A DNA stretch of 8,331 bases. It comes from an uncultured Clostridium sp. Its GTDB lineage: Bacteria; Bacillota; Clostridia; TANB77; CAG-508. Location: positions 1-8,331 of the forward strand of contig CATYUF010000064.1 in the NCBI GenBank assembly GCA_958413095.1, given 5' to 3'. Under the pieces are notes generated by a model. The model worked only from the letters and a program-made list of their open reading frames with translations. It was not told the origin of the DNA and made no database searches. How positions within the stretch are numbered: position 1 is the stretch's first letter; each line of letters begins with the position of its first letter. A program made the translations under genes and the position numbers. Shown here one piece after another: positions 1-5,153 of this stretch.

Positions 1-10
1 ATGCTTGAAT

Positions 11-86
11 TGGTTGCGGAGGGTAGACTCGAACTACCGACCTTTGGGTTATGAGCCCAACGAGCTGCCAACTGCTCCACTCCGCG
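11..86 (-). tRNA. Initiator tRNA-fMet (anticodon CAT), CCA encoded
   Basis: The minus strand folds as a complete 76-nt cloverleaf that includes an encoded CCA end (11-13 on the plus strand read as TGG). The anticodon loop is CTCATAA, so the anticodon is CAT. Two hallmarks show it is the initiator rather than the elongator: the first acceptor position is a C facing A72, so that pair is unpaired, and the anticodon stem carries three consecutive G:C pairs (TTGGG/CCCAA). The T arm (GGTAG-TTCGAGT-CTACC) is intact. No strong promoter is visible directly upstream, so it is probably read from the promoter at 324-353. Confidence 0.96.
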
Positions 87-259
87 ATATATAAATTATT
101 TTATTCACAAAAGCTAATTTTTATGACAAACTTTTATGAATTTTATTAAAAAATTAGTAAATAGTTGGTCAATAGTTGGTTTATTCCTAATTTATAAAAA
201 ACTTAGAATGTCTGTAACTATTGAAGATAGGCTGTTATACTTTTCTTCGTAATGCCTAT

Positions 260-307
260 GACCGTTGGGTTATGAGCCCGACGAGCTGCCAACTGCTCCA
301 CCCCGCG
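260..307 (-). pseudogene. 5' half of an initiator tRNA-fMet (truncated copy)
   Basis: About 50 nt here (260-309) match the 5' half of the intact initiator tRNA (39-88) with only three differences, covering the acceptor 5' strand, D arm and the whole anticodon arm with anticodon CAT. Similarity stops abruptly after the anticodon arm: there is no T arm, no 3' acceptor strand and no CCA. One difference also breaks an anticodon-stem pair (C facing A). In place of the T arm the minus strand has a different possible hairpin (ATAGGC paired with GCCTAT, 228-259). It is a remnant of a tandem duplicate and cannot form a normal tRNA. Confidence 0.85.
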
Positions 308-323
308 ATGTAATTACTTTATT

Positions 324-353
324 AGTATACACCCTATAGCATCATTTTGTCAA
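324..353 (-). promoter_or_regulatory. Sigma-70 type promoter of the tRNA-fMet cluster
   Basis: On the minus strand a perfect TTGACA -35 box (348-353) is followed after 18 nt by TATACT (324-329). The predicted start lies about 10 nt upstream of the truncated tRNA copy. It is the best promoter match near the tRNA genes and points through both copies. Confidence 0.75.
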
Positions 354-420
354 GCAATTTTCAAAAATTATATAAATCCCCCTTGTATTTCCTTATTTCA
401 CTATTTAAAATATGCCTCTA

Positions 421-500
421 TTGTTCACATTTATGCAAGTGAACACCAACTATAAAAAATCAAATTTATTAATTGGTATCCACTTCAAATGTGATACTAA
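421..500. repeat. Nested inverted repeat made of two related palindromes
   Basis: Two hairpin-forming sequences lie 23 nt apart. The left one (421-449) has perfect arms TGTTCAC and GTGAACA (422-428, 439-445). The right one (473-500) pairs TTGGTAT with ATACTAA and CAC with GTG around a bulged C. Read on opposite strands the two are clearly related: both run TTGGT, then CACTT, then AATGTGA, then end in AA. The whole 80 bp is therefore itself an inverted repeat. No T-run follows either hairpin, so they do not look like ordinary terminators. The rest of 308-600 is AT-rich, with no gene seen on either strand. Confidence 0.55.
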
Positions 501-600
501 TTTAATTAATACTAATATTTTTATTTAAACTTCTTATACTAATTATTATATGCATTTTCCCATTTATTATTCCATAACTTCTATTATATTTTACAAATTT

Positions 601-1383
601 CTATACCCCCATACTAGATGTCTCTGGTAATGTTGATCCTCCATCTATTACAAAACTTTGTCCTGTTATATATGATGATTCATTACTTGCTAAAAAAGCT
701 GCTAATTCTCCTAGTTCTTCAATTGTTCCAAGTCTTCCCATCGGTATTCCTTTAGCAATACCATCAACTACTGAATCAGGATTATTTTCATTTGTATCTT
801 TAGCCATTCCCTCTACCATTGGAGTCATTATATATCCCGGAAGTATTGCATTTACTCTTATTCCTTTATTTACAACTTCTGCCGCTAATCCTTTTGTAAA
901 TCCTAATAATGCTGCTTTTGTTGTTGCATATGCTACTTCACCACTATCAGCAACCATTGTTCCTGTTACTGATGATAAATTTACAATTGCTCCATCTTTT
1001 GGCATATGAGGTAGTACTGCTTGGCACATATTCCATGCTCCTTTTATATTTATATCAAAATGAAAGTCTCTTATATCATCTGGTGTTTCTAAAAATGGTG
1101 TTAATTTTGATACTCCTGCATTATTTACTAAAATATCTATTGTTCCATATTTTTGTGTTACTTTTTCTATAGTTTCCATTATTTTATTTTTGTCTCTTAT
1201 ATCCACTAAGTATCCATCAACTTCATAGTTTTGTTTTTTTAATTTATCAACAGTTTGTCCTAGTTTGTCTGAATAGTCAAATATAATTACTTTAGCTCCA
1301 TATTTTAAAAAAACTTTAACAATTCCTAAACCATTTCCCATGGCTCCTCCTGTTACAATTGCTACTTTATTTTCTAATTTCAT
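601..1383 (-). CDS. ucpA: UcpA-like short-chain dehydrogenase/reductase (SDR)
   Basis: This 260-residue protein is a classical cytoplasmic NAD(P)(H)-dependent SDR oxidoreductase. The Rossmann dinucleotide motif T11-G-x3-G16-x-G18 is at the N terminus, followed by NNAG (87-90), the structural Asn112, Ser138 and the catalytic pair Tyr152-x3-Lys156. Length is normal for the family. From memory, the similarity to Escherichia coli UcpA extends beyond the SDR core, notably in the DINIKG and SSVTG blocks and the C-terminal IDGGSTLPET followed by a short S/G tail. The physiological substrate of UcpA is not firmly known; in E. coli it is linked to furfural tolerance. The ATG at 1383 follows AGGAGGT (1391-1397) at 7 nt, which fixes the start. 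It is a single-gene unit with its own promoter, divergent from the small gene at 1526. The subfamily call is from recalled sequence, not a search. Confidence 0.88.
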   Translation of the reverse strand: MKLENKVAIVTGGAMGNGLGIVKVFLKYGAKVIIFDYSDKLGQTVDKLKKQNYEVDGYLVDIRDKNKIMETIEKVTQKYGTIDILVNNAGVSKLTPFLETPDDIRDFHFDINIKGAWNMCQAVLPHMPKDGAIVNLSSVTGTMVADSGEVAYATTKAALLGFTKGLAAEVVNKGIRVNAILPGYIMTPMVEGMAKDTNENNPDSVVDGIAKGIPMGRLGTIEELGELAAFLASNESSYITGQSFVIDGGSTLPETSSMGV

Positions 1384-1432
1384 AAAATCGACCTCCTAGT
1401 TTTAAGTATTTTTATAACTATTATATGTAGTC

Positions 1433-1460
1433 ATTATATCATACTATTTTATTTTGTATA
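1433..1460 (-). promoter_or_regulatory. Promoter of the ucpA-like gene
   Basis: On the minus strand TATAAT (1433-1438) is preceded by an extended -10 TG dinucleotide. A weak -35, TATACA (1455-1460), lies 16 nt upstream. It leaves a leader of about 45 nt before the ribosome binding site and ATG at 1383. Confidence 0.55.
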
Positions 1461-1466
1461 CCTATT

Positions 1467-1495
1467 TTGCACTTTTTTTAGATTGATGATATAAT
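1467..1495 (+). promoter_or_regulatory. Promoter of the small gene at 1526
   Basis: TATAAT (1490-1495) with an extended -10 TG at 1487-1488. A poor -35, TTGCAC (1467-1472), lies 17 nt upstream. It is arranged back to back with the ucpA promoter, the two -35 boxes being only a few bases apart, so a regulator bound between them could affect both genes. Confidence 0.55.
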
Positions 1496-1525
1496 ATAAA
1501 AAAATTTATCTAAGGAGGATTTTTT

Positions 1526-1705
1526 ATGTTAATTATCAAAGATGAGATAAATATCTCAACTATGTCACTTGAGGAATTAGAAAAAGCTCGTGCTGAAGCT
1601 CGGACTATTATTGCGTCATTAGATCATGCTATTATTAGCCGTAAAATGGCTAATAGGAAACATAATTTTAGTTCTGTTTCTAATTTTGATTCTTCAAAAA
1701 AATAA
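1526..1705 (+). CDS. Small protein of unknown function, 59 residues
   Basis: An ATG at 1526 stands 7 nt after a perfect AAGGAGG (1512-1518) and opens 59 codons ending in TAA. I do not recognise the product. It begins MLIIKDEINISTMSLEELEK, continues with a charged, helix-prone stretch rich in Ala, Glu, Arg and Lys (about residues 14-45), and ends in a polar Ser/Asn/Lys tail. There is no membrane segment, signal peptide or cysteine. Its own extended -10 promoter upstream and a long hairpin terminator downstream (1731-1780) make it a complete transcription unit, which is the main evidence that it is real. It is divergent from ucpA and could be functionally linked to it, but nothing in the sequence proves this. 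A small DNA- or protein-binding helix is possible. Confidence 0.72.
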   Translation: MLIIKDEINISTMSLEELEKARAEARTIIASLDHAIISRKMANRKHNFSSVSNFDSSKK

Positions 1706-1730
1706 TTATTTGTAACATACTATTTCCAAA

Positions 1731-1780
1731 GGCTATATTAAAATATTCTTTCATGAATTTTTTTATATAGTCTTTTATTT
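1731..1780 (+). terminator. Intrinsic terminator of the small gene
   Basis: An 18-position stem (1731-1748 with 1755-1772), with two T-T mismatches and one G-T pair, closes a six-base loop (TTTCAT). It is followed by TTTTATTT. It lies 25 nt after the stop codon of the 59-codon gene. Confidence 0.75.
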
Positions 1781-1851
1781 ATCAATTATTTTATCAATAA
1801 GTCTTTTTATTTTTCTGCTTATCATAAATATTTTTTTGTTGCAAATATCAC

Positions 1852-1880
1852 TTTATATTTTTTTTAATAAATGATATACT
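1852..1880 (+). promoter_or_regulatory. Promoter of the desulfoferrodoxin gene
   Basis: TATACT (1875-1880) is preceded by the extended -10 sequence TGA. A weak -35, TTTATA (1852-1857), lies 17 nt upstream. The predicted leader is short, about 24 nt, and contains the ribosome binding site AAGGAGG (1896-1902). I could not identify a convincing PerR or Fur box. Confidence 0.5.
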
Positions 1881-1910
1881 AATCTTATAAATTTTAAGGA
1901 GGTAAAAATT

Positions 1911-2291
1911 ATGAAAAATGAATTAATTGTAAAAAAATGTAAATCTTGTGGAGCTATTGTAAGAGTAATAGAAGATTGTAATTGTGAAAATTGTGGTATA
2001 TCTTGTTGCGGAGAAACTATGGAAGTATTAGTTCCTAATTCTGTTGATGCAGCTGTTGAAAAACATGTTCCTACTTTCGAAAAAGTAGAAGATGAAATAT
2101 TTGTTAAAGTAAATCATGTTATGGAAAAGGAACATTTTATTGAATGGATTTCTTTAGTTGCTGATAATAAAGAATATTTTGTTAAATTATATCCTGAACA
2201 AAATGCTGAATGTCGTTTTCCTTATATTCCTGGTTCAGTTCTTTATGCTTATTGCAACAAACATGGTCTTTGGAAAAAAGATGTTGAATAA
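1911..2291 (+). CDS. dfx: Desulfoferrodoxin-type superoxide reductase
   Basis: This 126-residue cytoplasmic protein should reduce superoxide to peroxide without releasing oxygen, a usual defence in anaerobes. The C-terminal superoxide reductase domain has the full catalytic iron set: the E50-K51-H52-V-P loop, His69 (VNHVME), His75 (KEHF), and Cys115 with His118 (YCNKHGLW). The N-terminal desulforedoxin-like region has the expected C10-x2-C13 and C32-C33 pairs for a second, rubredoxin-like iron. It also carries an insertion with three further cysteines (C23, C25, C28), so the usual four-Cys module has seven. Translation starts at an ATG 8 nt after AAGGAGG. It is monocistronic and converges on the Fe-S assembly operon, sharing its terminator. 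The electron donor, normally rubredoxin, is not in the window. Confidence 0.93.
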   Translation: MKNELIVKKCKSCGAIVRVIEDCNCENCGISCCGETMEVLVPNSVDAAVEKHVPTFEKVEDEIFVKVNHVMEKEHFIEWISLVADNKEYFVKLYPEQNAECRFPYIPGSVLYAYCNKHGLWKKDVE

Positions 2292-2300
2292 AATTATTTA

Positions 2301-2357
2301 AAAAAGAATATCGAATAGTTTGTATAAAATTTATACAATATTTTCGATATTCTTTTT
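2301..2357. terminator. Bidirectional terminator between dfx and the Suf operon
   Basis: A perfect 15-bp outer stem (2301-2315 with 2343-2357) encloses a second perfect palindrome, TTGTATAAA and TTTATACAA (2320-2328, 2330-2338). The arms begin with an A-run and end with TTTTT, so both strands read as a hairpin followed by Ts. It serves dfx on the plus strand and sufC-sufB on the minus strand. The remaining 2358-2508 is plain AT-rich sequence with nothing recognisable. Confidence 0.85.
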
Positions 2358-2508
2358 ATATACTTATATTAGATTTTTTCATAAAATGTTATCTTTTATC
2401 ATATTTTTTTAATATAAATTATATGAGATTTATTTACATTTCAAATATATTTAAATTCTTAATATCTTTAAATTTTAATATATTATAGAAACTTAAAAGT
2501 ATCACTAT

Positions 2509-3441
2509 TTATCTTAAAAATCCATTTATTATCTCTTCTTCTGCTTCTTTTTCAGATAATCCCAATGTCATTAATTTAATTAATTGTTCTCCAGCTATTT
2601 TTCCTATTGCTGCTTCGTGAATCAAGTTTGCATCTACATCATTTGCTGTAATTTCTGGTGTTGCTGTTACTATTGCTTTGTCTTTTATTATGGCATCACA
2701 TTCACTATGTGCAAAACATTTTTTATTTCCATAAATTTTTGAAACAAATTCTTGTTTTGAGTTATCTGCAGCTACTGACCTTGATGTTACATGTGTACTT
2801 GCATTTTCTCCATTTAATTCTACATCAAATATTGTTTTTGCTGTTTGTTTTCCGTGTGTCATTATTTTTTCTGTTACTACAAAATTTGTATTTTCTTGTA
2901 GTACTCCTTTTGTTTCTCTAATTGTCGAGTCTACTCCTTTTATTTGTGCACTTTCCATTTCCATACTACTTCCTGGTTTTAAATATACTTCTGTTATTGG
3001 ATTTAATATATTTTTTCCGTCACCATTTCCTTCTCCATAATGTTTTTCTACATATCTTACTTTTGCTCCTTCTTCTAAATAGAATCTGTGTATTCCATCA
3101 TGTTGAGCATTCGTATGGTGGTCATTGTGTATTCCACATCCTGCTACGATTATTACATTTGCATTTTTTCCTATGTAAAAGTCGTTATATACAACATCTG
3201 TTAATCCACTTTCTGTTATAATAACTGGTATATGTATAAATTCAAATTTTGTGTTTTCTTTTACATATATATCTATTCCTGATACATCTTTTTTTGTTAC
3301 TATATTTATGTTTTCTGTAACTTTTCTTTCTATTCCTTTTCCATTTTTTCTTATATTAAAAGCTCCTTTTTCCATGTTTTCTAAGTTTGATATTTCATTA
3401 AGTAAGCTTTTGTCTATTTCATTTAAGTTTTTTTCTTCCAT
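2509..3441 (-). CDS. sufB: Minimal SufB/SufD-family Fe-S cluster scaffold protein
   Basis: This SufB/SufD-fold protein (310 residues from the chosen start) partners the SufC ATPase in building Fe-S clusters in the cytoplasm. The C-terminal signature IHEAAIGKI, then EQL and GLSEKEAEEEIINGF, is typical of the family. The middle is the repetitive beta-helix core. Candidate cluster or metal ligands are a His-rich segment around AGCGIHNDHH (Cys102, His105, His108-109), the KCFAHSEC block (Cys242, His245, Cys248) and His275. It is shorter than the approximately 420-500 residues of classical SufD or SufB and lacks their N-terminal extension, matching the compact two-component type (SmsCB) of archaea and many Clostridia. 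The ATG at 3441 follows AGGAG (3447-3451) at 5 nt. An in-frame ATG at 3507 would overlap sufC and has no real ribosome binding site. No SufS, SufU or separate SufD is adjacent, so one polypeptide probably does both scaffold jobs. Confidence 0.9.
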   Translation of the reverse strand: MEEKNLNEIDKSLLNEISNLENMEKGAFNIRKNGKGIERKVTENINIVTKKDVSGIDIYVKENTKFEFIHIPVIITESGLTDVVYNDFYIGKNANVIIVAGCGIHNDHHTNAQHDGIHRFYLEEGAKVRYVEKHYGEGNGDGKNILNPITEVYLKPGSSMEMESAQIKGVDSTIRETKGVLQENTNFVVTEKIMTHGKQTAKTIFDVELNGENASTHVTSRSVAADNSKQEFVSKIYGNKKCFAHSECDAIIKDKAIVTATPEITANDVDANLIHEAAIGKIAGEQLIKLMTLGLSEKEAEEEIINGFLR

Positions 3442-3488
3442 TATTTCTCCTATTTTTATAAAATTTAGGTTTTTAGGTCCTATAACCT

Positions 3489-4193
3489 TTATTTTATTTT
3501 GCAACATTTCTTTTCTTTTATGTCTTTTGCTAAGATTTCTTTACTTTTTCCTATTTTTTCTACTTTTCCATTTTTCATTAATATTATTTTATCTGCTATT
3601 TTTAGTATTTTTTCTTGATGTGATATTATTATTGTTGTTCCTTTTATTAATTCTCTCATATTTTCAAATATTTCTATTAAATTGTTAAAGCTCCATAAGT
3701 CTATTCCTGCTTCTGGTTCGTCAAATATTGTTAGTTTTGTTTGTCTTAATGCTACTGTTGCTATTTCTATTCTTTTTAATTCTCCTCCTGATAGTGAGCC
3801 ATTTACTTCTCTATCAACATATTCTTTTGCACATAATCCGACTTTTGATAATGCATCACATGCTTCTTTTTTAGTTATTTGTTTTTTTGATGCTATTTTT
3901 AATAAGTCATATACTGTAATTCCTTTGAATTTTACTGGTTGTTGAAATCCGAAACTAATTCCTAATTTTGCTCTTTCATTTATTTCCATATTCGTTATGT
4001 CTTTTCCGTCAAATAGTATTTTCCCTGAATCCGGTTTTTCTATTCCCATTATTATTTTTGCTAATGTTGATTTTCCTGATCCATTTGGTCCTGTTATTGC
4101 TATAAATTTTCCTAATTCTATTTTTAAATTTATATTGTCTAATATTTTTTTATTTTCTCTTTCAAAACATATATCTTTTATTTCTAATATCAT
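3489..4193 (-). CDS. sufC: SufC, ABC-type ATPase of Fe-S cluster assembly
   Basis: This soluble 234-residue ABC ATPase powers the SufB-type scaffold and is not a transporter, as no membrane partner is encoded nearby. Visible motifs in order are Walker A GPNGSGKST (35-43), Q-loop Gln84 in FGFQQP, signature LSGGE (134-138), Walker B LTIFDEP with catalytic Glu159, D-loop EAGID (161-165, a SufC-like variant) and switch His192. Length is normal. It lies 47 nt upstream of sufB. The tail ends KEKKCCKIK, with an unusual Cys pair. Its start is odd: the only strong SD, AAAGGAG (4225-4231), is 31 nt from the ATG, with a 21-nt hairpin between them. No in-frame ATG, GTG or TTG lies closer to that SD, so the ATG at 4193 stands. 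Confidence 0.93.
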   Translation of the reverse strand: MILEIKDICFERENKKILDNINLKIELGKFIAITGPNGSGKSTLAKIIMGIEKPDSGKILFDGKDITNMEINERAKLGISFGFQQPVKFKGITVYDLLKIASKKQITKKEACDALSKVGLCAKEYVDREVNGSLSGGELKRIEIATVALRQTKLTIFDEPEAGIDLWSFNNLIEIFENMRELIKGTTIIISHQEKILKIADKIILMKNGKVEKIGKSKEILAKDIKEKKCCKIK

Positions 4194-4202
4194 TTTATTT
4201 TT

Positions 4203-4223
4203 GTATAATATTTTATATTATAC
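4203..4223 (-). promoter_or_regulatory. Perfect palindrome between the sufC SD and its start codon
   Basis: Arms GTATAATAT and ATATTATAC (9 bp, perfect) around a three-base loop. The palindrome fills most of the gap between AAAGGAG (4225-4231) and the sufC ATG (4193). If folded in the mRNA it would shorten the effective SD-to-ATG distance from 31 to about 10 nt. It could instead be a DNA operator. The stem is almost all A-U, so its stability is marginal. Confidence 0.5.
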
Positions 4224-4240
4224 TCTCCTTTCTTATTTTT

Positions 4241-4717
4241 TTATTTCTTATTTTGTTGTTTTTTTAGCCTGTTTTTTATAGTAATCTTAACACAGTTTTG
4301 ACATTTAGGGTTATTTTCATCATAGTTGCAGTCTAAATCTCCTAAATTCATTATTTGTGCTATATAGTTTTCTAGTTTTTTACTTGTTTCTTTTGATATT
4401 GCTGATTTCATTGATTTTGCTTCTTCTTCTGCTACTTCTTCACTTACTTCTAGTATATCTGTTAAAAATATTTTTACTATATCTTGCTTTTTTAAGATTT
4501 CTCTTGCATATTGCTTTCCTTCATTTGTTAGTAAAATATCTCCATATGCTTCATATTCTATTAAGTTCATTTCTTTTAACATTTTTATTGCTCTATTGAC
4601 ACTTGGTTTTGTTATATTTAATTTTTTTGCAATATCTGTGACTCTTATTTTTTTATTGCTGTTTTCTAATATGTATATTGTTTTTAAATATTCTTCTTGA
4701 GAGTTCGTTAGCTTCAT
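4241..4717 (-). CDS. DtxR/MntR-fold transcriptional regulator lacking the metal-site residues, with a C-terminal Cys cluster
   Basis: Residues 1-70 are a typical DtxR-family winged helix: LTNSQEEYLKTIY, then VTDIAKKLNITKPSVNRAIK as helix-turn-helix, then YGDILLTNEGK as wing. Residues 71-125 align with the dimerisation domain, but the ligands expected there are gone. The usual RH-x3-E reads KQDIVK, and the usual AC-x2-EH reads AKSMKS, so His, Glu, Cys, Glu and His become Gln, Lys, Lys, Lys and Ser. Instead, the C-terminal tail has Cys130, Cys139 and Cys142 (C-x8-C-x2-C), followed by a Lys-rich end. The length of 158 is within the MntR/IdeR range and there is no SH3-like FeoA domain. It is the first gene of the sufC-sufB operon, 47 nt upstream of sufC. 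I infer that it autoregulates the operon, perhaps by sensing Fe-S cluster status. A purely structural zinc site is the alternative. The ribosome binding site is a modest AAGGA before the ATG. Confidence 0.85.
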   Translation of the reverse strand: MKLTNSQEEYLKTIYILENSNKKIRVTDIAKKLNITKPSVNRAIKMLKEMNLIEYEAYGDILLTNEGKQYAREILKKQDIVKIFLTDILEVSEEVAEEEAKSMKSAISKETSKKLENYIAQIMNLGDLDCNYDENNPKCQNCVKITIKNRLKKQQNKK

Positions 4718-4849
4718 TTTTCTTCCTTCTATATTGGTATTTGGGTTTTTATGATGGATTTACCTATAAACCTTTTCAAGTATAAGTCATATGTTATGAT
4801 TTGAATATTTGTAGTAACTTATATCTGATTTAATTCATATTTTACTTTT

Positions 4850-4867
4850 TGTTAGTTTGCACTAACA
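4850..4867. promoter_or_regulatory. Putative operator at the start of the regulator-sufC-sufB operon
   Basis: A perfect inverted repeat, TGTTAGT-TTGC-ACTAACA, touches the last base of the -10 box and covers the predicted transcription start. Bound protein there would block RNA polymerase. The TTAG/CTAA half-sites resemble those of known DtxR-family operators, but the spacing differs (GTTAG and CTAAC are 6 nt apart here, 1 nt apart in the DtxR core). The first gene of the operon is the natural candidate to bind it. Confidence 0.6.
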
Positions 4868-4895
4868 TTTTACTATAATTTTTTTATCTAGTCAA
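4867..4895 (-). promoter_or_regulatory. Promoter of the regulator-sufC-sufB operon
   Basis: On the minus strand TTGACT (4890-4895) and TAAAAT (4867-4872) are separated by exactly 17 nt, each box one base off consensus. The start would be near 4860, giving an untranslated leader of about 140 nt (4718-4860). That leader contains a 7-bp inverted repeat, TATAAGT/ACTTATA (4781-4787, 4817-4823), of unknown meaning. Confidence 0.7.
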
Positions 4896-4937
4896 GTTTT
4901 TTATTTTAATTTATAAGAAAAGTAATGAAACAACACT

Positions 4938-4974
4938 AAAAAGGCTATCACCGGTCTTTTAAAAGGTAGCTTTT
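4938..4974 (-). terminator. Probable terminator downstream of comEA
   Basis: AAAAGGCTA (4939-4947) can pair with TAGCTTTT (4967-4974) with one bulged G, and an inner ACC/GGT pairing is possible. On the minus strand the stem ends in CCTTTTT. It is about 180 nt after the comEA stop, so it serves comEA only if nothing stops transcription earlier. Its right arm lies inside the intergenic repeat. Confidence 0.45.
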
Positions 4975-5090
4975 ACTTGTTGTATATAAAAAAAACTTAT
5001 ATAGTGTCAAGATAAAAAATTATTTCTCTTATACATAAAAATCTTATATGCGTTCAAAATAAAAGGCAATTTTTTCTATACAATAAAAAA
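4946..5090. repeat. Intergenic repeat, copy 1 (internally duplicated)
   Basis: From TATCAC at 4946 this stretch parallels 7255-7350. The best-conserved 71 nt (4971-5041) match 7280-7350 at roughly 85% by hand alignment. The core is bounded by TTGTATA (4980-4986) and TATACAA (5077-5083), which are inverted repeats of each other. Inside, the unit containing CTTATAT, then TCAAGATAAAA, then ATTTC occurs twice in tandem (about 4980-5029 and 5030-5083), so this copy is about 50 nt longer than the other. No open reading frame is present. It accounts for most of the gap between the Suf promoter and comEA. Confidence 0.65.
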
Positions 5091-5153
5091 TAATAAAATT
5101 TCACTTGCTGCTCTGACTAAATTCTTTTTATATCATAATCTTTTAAAATTCTA

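Noticed and set aside
87..200. A separate promoter directly upstream of the intact tRNA-fMet
   Set aside because: Candidates on the minus strand (such as TTGTCA followed by GAATAA at 17 nt) match poorly compared with the one at 324-353; a weak extra promoter cannot be excluded.
39..309. The two tRNA-fMet 5' halves as attachment sites of an integrated element
   Set aside because: Only about 170 bp lie between them with no integrase, and the shared part is the 5' half rather than the usual 3' end; a decayed tandem duplication explains it better.
909..1172. Leucine-rich plus-strand open frame inside ucpA, with similar ones at 2658-2921, 2922-3221, 3251-3688 and 4357-4599
   Set aside because: These are antisense reads of A-rich minus-strand coding sequence, which turn Lys/Glu codons into Leu/Phe/Ser. 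None has a ribosome binding site, and the opposite strand carries clear protein families.
1781..1874. PerR or Fur box upstream of the desulfoferrodoxin gene
   Set aside because: The region is nearly all A and T, and short TTAT/ATAA pairs occur by chance; no full-length palindrome matching those operators was found.
3442..3507. Upstream ATG at 3507 as the start of the SufB-type protein
   Set aside because: It would overlap sufC and has no SD, whereas the ATG at 3441 has AGGAG at 5 nt and gives the N terminus usual for this family.
4980..5083. Tandem units as a CRISPR array
   Set aside because: Only two degenerate, directly adjacent units without spacers and no cas genes nearby.
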